Below, piece by piece: positions 58,823 through 64,000 of a DNA stretch of 64,000 bases (positions are counted from its first letter, which is position 1; every line of letters begins with the position of its first letter). The notes beneath the pieces are model-generated. The model was not told the DNA's origin. It did not search any database and saw only the letters and a list, made by a program, of their open reading frames with translations. Source of the stretch: Methylomonas koyamae (GTDB taxonomy: Bacteria > Pseudomonadota > Gammaproteobacteria > Methylococcales > Methylomonadaceae); assembly GCF_019669905.1 (NCBI RefSeq), contig NZ_AP019777.1, positions 3,410,001 through 3,474,000 of the forward strand. Reading direction: 5' to 3'. The translations under genes and the position numbers were made by a program.

Positions 58823-60163
58823 ATGACGCAAAAACGCTTTTTCGGCCATCCGCCCGGCCTGTTCGTGCTGTTTTTCACCGAGATGTGGGAACGCTTTTCC
58901 TATTACGGCATGCGCGCCCTGTTGGTGCTGTACATGACCGAACACCTGCTAAAGGCGGCGCAAACCGGCCGGGAGGTATACGGCCTGCCGCTGCTGAAGC
59001 GGGTTTTGCAAGCGGTTTTCGGCCCGCTCGGCGAGCAAGCGTTGGCGTCGCAGATTTACGGCCTGTACACCGGCTTGGTCTATCTGACGCCGCTGTTCGG
59101 CGGCCTGCTGGCCGACCGGGTGCTGGGCCGGCGCCGCGCCGTGCTGTTGGGCGGCAGCCTGATGGCAGTCGGCCATTTCTTGATGGCCGACGAAGCCTGG
59201 TTTCTGCCGGCGCTGTTGTTTTTGATCGTCGGTAACGGCTGCTTCAAACCCAATATTTCCGGCCAGGTCGGCGACTTGTATCCGCCTGGCGATCCGCGCC
59301 GCGACGGTGCATTCACCATTTTTTACATGGGCGTCAATCTCGGCGCATTTTTTTCGCCGCTGGTATGCGGCACGTTGGGCCAGCGCTATGGCTGGCATTA
59401 CGGCTTTGCCGCCGCCGGCGTCGGCATGCTGCTGGGCTTGCTGGTTTACGGCTGGGGCCGGCGTTATTTGCCGGCGGCCGAGCCGCCGCAGCCGCGGGTT
59501 GGCCAGGCCGAAGCCTTATCCGGCGAGGATTACCGAGCCATCGCCGCACTCGGCACTATCGCGCTGCTGAACGTGATGTTCTGGGCCGTTTACGAACAGC
59601 AAGGCAACACGCTGCAACTGTTTGCCGAACACGAGACCGATTGGCACCTGTTCGGTTGGGAAATGCCGTCCACCTGGTTCCAGTCCTTGAATCCGGCGTT
59701 TATTTTTATGCTGGCGCCGCTGATCGACGCCCACGCCCGCCGGCAAAGCCGACGCGGCCGCCAGGCGTCCAGCATCGGCAAAATGGCCTTGGGTGCGGTG
59801 TTGTTGGGCGCTTCGTTTTTCGTATTGATTTTCGCGGTCGGCGCTACCGGCCAACCCGGCAAAATCAGTTTTCTGTGGCTGGCCTTGTGCACGCTGGTGT
59901 ACACGCTGGGCGAACTGTACCTGTCACCGGTCGGTTTGTCGCTGGTCAGCAAAATCGCGCCGGCCGGCCTGATCGGGCTTTTGATGGGAATTTGGTTTCT
60001 GTCGTCGTTCTTCGGCAACTTGCTGTCGGGTTACATCGGCAGCTTTTACCAGACCATGCCCAGACCGGCGTTTTTTCTACTGTTGGCCGGCTTGGGCATC
60101 GGCACCGGTCTGGCGATACTGGCGGTGAAACCGCTACTGCGCAAGGCCTTGGGGCCGGTTTGA
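58823..60163 (+). CDS. POT-family proton-dependent oligopeptide transporter
   Basis: 446-residue major-facilitator protein with the PTR2 signature: HPPGLFVLFFTEMWERFSYYGM (the ExxER proton-coupling motif), GGLLADRVLGRRRAVLLGG, and GNGCFKPNISGQVGDLYP. Around twelve to fourteen helices. Start ATG 58823; thirteen upstream codons in frame have no ribosome site. It would import di- and tripeptides. Confidence 0.93.
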   Translation: MTQKRFFGHPPGLFVLFFTEMWERFSYYGMRALLVLYMTEHLLKAAQTGREVYGLPLLKRVLQAVFGPLGEQALASQIYGLYTGLVYLTPLFGGLLADRVLGRRRAVLLGGSLMAVGHFLMADEAWFLPALLFLIVGNGCFKPNISGQVGDLYPPGDPRRDGAFTIFYMGVNLGAFFSPLVCGTLGQRYGWHYGFAAAGVGMLLGLLVYGWGRRYLPAAEPPQPRVGQAEALSGEDYRAIAALGTIALLNVMFWAVYEQQGNTLQLFAEHETDWHLFGWEMPSTWFQSLNPAFIFMLAPLIDAHARRQSRRGRQASSIGKMALGAVLLGASFFVLIFAVGATGQPGKISFLWLALCTLVYTLGELYLSPVGLSLVSKIAPAGLIGLLMGIWFLSSFFGNLLSGYIGSFYQTMPRPAFFLLLAGLGIGTGLAILAVKPLLRKALGPV

Positions 60164-60165
60164 AC

Positions 60166-60735
60166 TCACTGCGGCCAGGGCACGGCCGGCGCGCAGTTTT
60201 CGACGAAAATATTGCCTTTGCCGGCATCGTTAGGAATATAGACCTGGTTTGCGGCTGAAGGCGGGTAACTGGAACCGTCGGCGCATTGTGCGCTTTGCCC
60301 CGGCCCGACCGCGATGCGGGCTCCGGGCTTGATCTTGCAGACGCTGAGCCGGTCCGGCGCGCTCCATTCCGGACAAATCGCTTCGGCCTCGCGGTAGGCG
60401 TCGAGGCCGGCGGCCGGCGGCGAAAACGACCACCAGCTACCGTATTGGCCGGCCGGCCGGCTGCTGTCCCACACCCGGTATACCGTCAACGCTTGCTGCA
60501 CCAGATAGACCTTGCCGGTGCACAACTTGCCTTCTCCGGGTGCGCCGCGGGCAATTTCGACCAATTTGACATCGTCGATAGGCTCCAGTCCGGCTGCCGG
60601 CACTTCGACGCTGCCGACGCAGGCCCAATCGCCGCCCTTAAACACCAGCGTTCCGTCGATCACGGCCATATCGGCGCAACCGGCCAAACCCAGTAACAAA
60701 ATGCCGACAAGCCGTTTCGGGCCGAATCCGCTCAT
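60166..60735 (-). CDS. Predicted lipoprotein of unknown function
   Basis: 189 residues. Lipoprotein signal VGILLLGLAGC with acylated Cys at about residue 19. The mature part has scattered cysteines (WACVGSV, KLCTGK, AICPEW, SVCKIK, AQCADG), suggesting disulphides. No family recognised. It converges with the peptide transporter, 2 bp between stops. Confidence 0.75.
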   Translation of the reverse strand: MSGFGPKRLVGILLLGLAGCADMAVIDGTLVFKGGDWACVGSVEVPAAGLEPIDDVKLVEIARGAPGEGKLCTGKVYLVQQALTVYRVWDSSRPAGQYGSWWSFSPPAAGLDAYREAEAICPEWSAPDRLSVCKIKPGARIAVGPGQSAQCADGSSYPPSAANQVYIPNDAGKGNIFVENCAPAVPWPQ

Positions 60736-60844
60736 ACCTTCAGTCTCCCCTGGCCGGTGGCGGCCAATTCCGTGCAGACGCCCCGTCCGCAATGCCGTAG
60801 CATAATAACCGGATCAACCGGAAACGCCGCCAATCATTCTGCCG

Positions 60845-62134
60845 ATGACTCAATTACCGCATCCTGCCCTGCCTGCGCCGCGCCTGTATCTTGCTGTATT
60901 GGCCGCCATCGTTTGCGGCGCCCTGTTCGGCGCGTTGGACGCCGGACACGCCGTGCTGCTCAAACCGATGGGCGACGCTTTTATCGCGTTAGTGAAAATG
61001 CTGATCGCGCCGGTGATTTTCTGCACCATCGTGCTCGGCATCGCCGGCGCCGAAGACATGAAAAAAACCGGCCGGGTCGGGATCAAGGCCTTGTTGTATT
61101 TCGAAACGGTCTCGACCTTTGCCCTCGGCCTGGGGCTGCTGGTCGCCAATCTGCTGAAACCCGGCGCCGGTTTTAATGCCGATCCGGCGACGCTGGACCC
61201 GCAAGCGGTGGCCGGTTTCGTCAGACAAGCTTCCGAGCAACGCGTGGCCGATTTTGTGTTGCACGTCATCCCGAAAACCTTCACCGACGCCTTCACCGGT
61301 TCCGGCGATTTGCTGCAGGTCTTGCTGGTGTCGGTGCTGTTCGGCTTCGCGTTGCAGCGGCTGGGCGACGCCGGCCGCTCGGTACACCGCTTCGTCGAGG
61401 AAAGCGCGCAGTTGTTTTTCGCGATGCTGAATCTGGTGATGAAACTGGCGCCGCTGGGTGCCGGCGCGGCGATGGCGTTCACGGTCGGCAAATACGGCCT
61501 CGCCGCGTTGAAACCGCTGGCGGCGCTGATGGGCTGTTTCTATCTGAGCTGCATCCTGTTCGTCGGCCTGGTGTTGGGCGGCATTGCCGCGCTGACCGGA
61601 TTCAACCTGGTTAAATTGCTGAACTATCTGCGGGCGGAACTGCTGATCGTGCTCGGCACCTCGTCGTCCGAATCGGCGTTGCTGCCGCTAATGCAGAAAC
61701 TGGAAAGGCTGGGCTGTTCGCGTTCGGTGGTCGGCCTGGTGGTGCCGTCGGGTTATTCGTTCAACCTGGACGGCACCAACATTTATCTGACGATGGCGGC
61801 ATTGTTCATGGCCCAAGCTCTAAATATCGAGCTGCCGCTCGGCCAGCAACTGAGCCTGCTGCTGGTGGCGATGCTGACCAGCAAAGGCGCGTCCGGCGTC
61901 AGCGGCGCCGGCTTTATCACGCTGGCGGCGACCTTGAGCGTGGTGCCGGCGGTGCCGGTCGCAGCGTTGTCGTTAATACTCGGCATCGACCGCTTCATGT
62001 CCGAAGCCCGTGCTCTGACCAATTTGGTCGGCAATGCAGTGGCGGCCATCGTCATCTCCCATTCGGAACGCGAGCTGGACCGGGATAAGTTGCGGGCGGA
62101 ATTGAACGCCGCAGTCGGCAGCGGCCGCCACTGA
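60845..62134 (+). CDS. dctA: C4-dicarboxylate:cation symporter
   Basis: 429-residue DAACS-type transporter. Family motifs: [52 protein letters not shown] (Ser-rich hairpin) and [22 protein letters not shown] (substrate/ion site), ending with an [24 protein letters not shown] segment. DctA-like rather than GltP-like by the SSSES and TNIYLT forms, but glutamate transport is not excluded. Confidence 0.9.
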   Translation: MTQLPHPALPAPRLYLAVLAAIVCGALFGALDAGHAVLLKPMGDAFIALVKMLIAPVIFCTIVLGIAGAEDMKKTGRVGIKALLYFETVSTFALGLGLLVANLLKPGAGFNADPATLDPQAVAGFVRQASEQRVADFVLHVIPKTFTDAFTGSGDLLQVLLVSVLFGFALQRLGDAGRSVHRFVEESAQLFFAMLNLVMKLAPLGAGAAMAFTVGKYGLAALKPLAALMGCFYLSCILFVGLVLGGIAALTGFNLVKLLNYLRAELLIVLGTSSSESALLPLMQKLERLGCSRSVVGLVVPSGYSFNLDGTNIYLTMAALFMAQALNIELPLGQQLSLLLVAMLTSKGASGVSGAGFITLAATLSVVPAVPVAALSLILGIDRFMSEARALTNLVGNAVAAIVISHSERELDRDKLRAELNAAVGSGRH

Positions 62135-62408
62135 TTCTACTTTGTCGGATTCCGAAAAGTGCTGACCGTAACCGCATTGGCTTAAATCCGGCCAAGCGCA
62201 ACTAAGCCCATTAGCTTAATTCAGCCAAATTTCCTGGTGTTTTCATCGGCACCGACTCTAGTGTATAAAGTACAGCGACCCAAGCGGCCCGGCACCGATC
62301 CGGAACATCGACCGGCCGGGTTCAGGCAATCCCGACCGCAGCGGCCGGCTGGCGCCTTCTCGGCGCCGCGGCCGCCGCCCTCCGAACCGACTAGTGAGTG
62401 AGCAGAAT

Positions 62409-64000
62409 ATGGAGCATGCGTCGCTGGCTGCAAACAAAGCGTTCGCTTTCCCCAAAAGCAATAGGCAACGCGGCAGCTTGAAAGATTTTCTACTGTTGTT
62501 TCTGCCGATCACCGTGCTGATCGTGGCGGGAGCCTGGACACTGGGCGAGGCGCGCCTGCACAGCGAACTGGCGACGTTAATGGCCGAGGAACGCACCTAT
62601 GTCGACCTGAGCCAGGGCCGGCTGGACCAGGAGTTGGCCGTGCCGATTCGGCATTTGCTGAGCCTGGCCAGCGAACGACCGGTACGCCAAGTCTACGAGG
62701 CCGACGAAAACGGCGATTTCCAGCCCATGGTGGAGGCCTTCCTGTCGCTGATGGCGCGCAATCCCAGTTACGACAAAGTCCGCTGGCTGGACGAATCGGG
62801 GCGCGAGAAAGTTCGGGTCAACAATGTCGACGGCCGACCCTATTTGGTTCCGCAACACGAACTGCAAAACAAGCAGCAGCGCTATTTCTTCCAGGAGACG
62901 CTCCGGCTCAACCGGGGCGCGGTCTATATTTCGCCGCTGGACCTGAACATGGACCGCGACCGGATCGAGTTTCCCTACAAGCCGACGCTGCGGGTCGCCA
63001 CCCATGTGTTTCGCGCCGACGGCAGCCCGGCGGGCATTTTGATGATCAACCTCGCCGCCCGCTCGATGTTGCAGGCCTTCGTCGCCAGTTCCGGCCCGGT
63101 CGCCGAGCGGCTGATGCTGCTCAACGCCGAAGGTTACTGGTTGAAAAGCCCCGACCCGGCCGACGAATGGGGCTTCATGTTCCAGCGCGATTCGACGTTG
63201 GCCAGCCGTAACCCCTCAGCCTGGGCCGCAGTGTCCCGGCAGAGCCGCGGCCAGGCCCGGCTCGGCGACGGCTTGTGGACCTGGACCTCGGTATCGCCGG
63301 TCCCGGACGGCGACACGCCGCTGGCCCACAACATCCGCTGGAAGGTCGTCACCCAAGTACCGGAAAGCCGTTTGGCCGAATTGGAACAACAGGTATGGCC
63401 GGCCAAAATCGCCGGCGCGCTGGTACTGCTACTGCTGTTCGGCCTCGGCGTCGGCCGGCTGGTCCGGGCCAAATCCGCCCAGACGCTCGCCGAAAAGGAA
63501 GCGGCTTTGGCACGTAGCGAAGCCGATGCGGCGCTGCGGTTGCACGAGGCGCAGGCCGGCTTCCGTATGCTGTTCGAAGCCAACACCAACGGCTTGCTGG
63601 TCGTCGACGGCGAGGGCCGGATCACGATGGGCAACCCGGCTTTCGAGGCGATGTTCGGCTACCGTTTGGCCGAACTGCGCGGCCAGCCGGTCGAAGTGCT
63701 GCTGCCCGACGCCGACCGCGCCGGCCACGCCCTGAAACGCGCCCAATACCTGCAACAGCCCTCCAGCCGGTCGATGGGGGCCGGCCGCGATTTGTACGGC
63801 ACCCGCAAGGACGGCAACCGGTTTGCCCTGGAGATTGGCCTGAGTCCGTTCTGGGACAATAAACAATTTTTCGTACTGGCCACCATCGTCGACATCTCGG
63901 AGCGCAAACGCAGCCAGGACGAAATCCTGCGCATGAACGAGACGCTGGAGCAACGCGTCGCCGAACGTACCGCCGAATTGCAGGCCGCCCGGAGCGAAGC
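62409..64000 (+). CDS. dCache-PAS sensor protein, cut by window end
   Basis: Open from ATG 62409 to the window edge, about 530 codons. First helix at about 28-47 (FLLLFLPITVLIVAGAW), periplasmic dCache-like sensor to about 333 (RWLDESGREKVRVN, VYISPLDLNMDRDRIEFPYKPTLRVATHVF), second helix (IAGALVLLLLFGLGVG), then a PAS domain at about 386-505 (FRMLFEANTNGLLVVDGEGRI, VATIVDISERKR) and a coiled coil (ETLEQRVAERTAELQ). The output domain (histidine kinase or cyclase) lies outside. The preceding 274 bp show no gene. Confidence 0.85.
   Translation, partial: MEHASLAANKAFAFPKSNRQRGSLKDFLLLFLPITVLIVAGAWTLGEARLHSELATLMAEERTYVDLSQGRLDQELAVPIRHLLSLASERPVRQVYEADENGDFQPMVEAFLSLMARNPSYDKVRWLDESGREKVRVNNVDGRPYLVPQHELQNKQQRYFFQETLRLNRGAVYISPLDLNMDRDRIEFPYKPTLRVATHVFRADGSPAGILMINLAARSMLQAFVASSGPVAERLMLLNAEGYWLKSPDPADEWGFMFQRDSTLASRNPSAWAAVSRQSRGQARLGDGLWTWTSVSPVPDGDTPLAHNIRWKVVTQVPESRLAELEQQVWPAKIAGALVLLLLFGLGVGRLVRAKSAQTLAEKEAALARSEADAALRLHEAQAGFRMLFEANTNGLLVVDGEGRITMGNPAFEAMFGYRLAELRGQPVEVLLPDADRAGHALKRAQYLQQPSSRSMGAGRDLYGTRKDGNRFALEIGLSPFWDNKQFFVLATIVDISERKRSQDEILRMNETLEQRVAERTAELQAARSE

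Overview
The window reads as chromosomal DNA of a GC-rich gammaproteobacterium. The gene order yceF / yceD-rpmF-plsX-fabH-fabD-fabG is the gammaproteobacterial fatty-acid locus. The mixture of genes (Nit1C nitrilase cluster, urea ABC transporter plus urease, PEP-CTERM sorting signal, many REP-type palindromes) would suit a methanotroph of the Methylomonas/Methylococcaceae kind; that genus-level guess is inference from gene content only. No rRNA, tRNA or CRISPR array was seen.

Layout. (1) 1-11 kb, + strand except yceF: core metabolism: folE, hemH, a membrane-anchored MutS-type ATPase, purT, a lytic transglycosylase, an HDOD protein, yceD-rpmF and plsX-fabHDG, closed by a strong terminator and a short inverted-repeat element. 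(2) 11.3-15.6 kb, - strand: a two-gene signalling operon, a permease-histidine kinase-receiver fusion of 1123 aa and a LuxR-type response regulator. (3) 15.6-20.3 kb: a mobile/repeat zone with two near-identical RAYT (REP-associated tyrosine transposase) genes, each bracketed by inverted REP palindromes, one AT-rich orphan gene, and an IS3-family element with a frameshifted transposase. (4) 20.3-35.8 kb: urea acquisition: secreted protein (- strand), porin, urtABCDE, a small membrane protein, then ureD, ureABC, ureEF and ureG. Nearly every larger gap here holds a palindromic repeat, and a YefM-YoeB toxin-antitoxin pair sits between ureD and ureA. (5) 36-45.4 kb, - strand: two-domain N-acetylmuramoyl-L-alanine amidase with a membrane partner, an aspartoacylase-like hydrolase next to a GCS2-type ligase, a PEP-CTERM phytase-like esterase and a haem-motif chemoreceptor. 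(6) 45.6-49.5 kb, +: DUF2339 and DUF3999 pair. (7) 49.8-58.5 kb, -: a complete Nit1C cluster (nitrogen-starvation protein, nitrilase, radical SAM enzyme, N-acetyltransferase, AIR-synthase-like protein, glycosyltransferase, small MSMEG_0570-like protein, flavin oxidoreductase) with a MocR-type regulator at its end. (8) 58.8-64 kb: POT peptide transporter, lipoprotein, dicarboxylate symporter, and the first 530 codons of a dCache-PAS sensor cut by the window end.

How it fits together. Nitrogen acquisition runs through the accessory half: urea import and hydrolysis, and the Nit1C cluster, which in Pseudomonas has been tied to use of cyanide as nitrogen source. The permease-kinase fusion could be a sensor of a nitrogenous nucleobase or similar solute, but its ligand cannot be read from sequence. 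A second theme is colonisation by small palindromic repeats: they occupy gaps, appear to have entered coding sequence in frame (AIR-synthase-like gene, urtB 5' end), and form three short inverted-repeat elements that look like MITEs.
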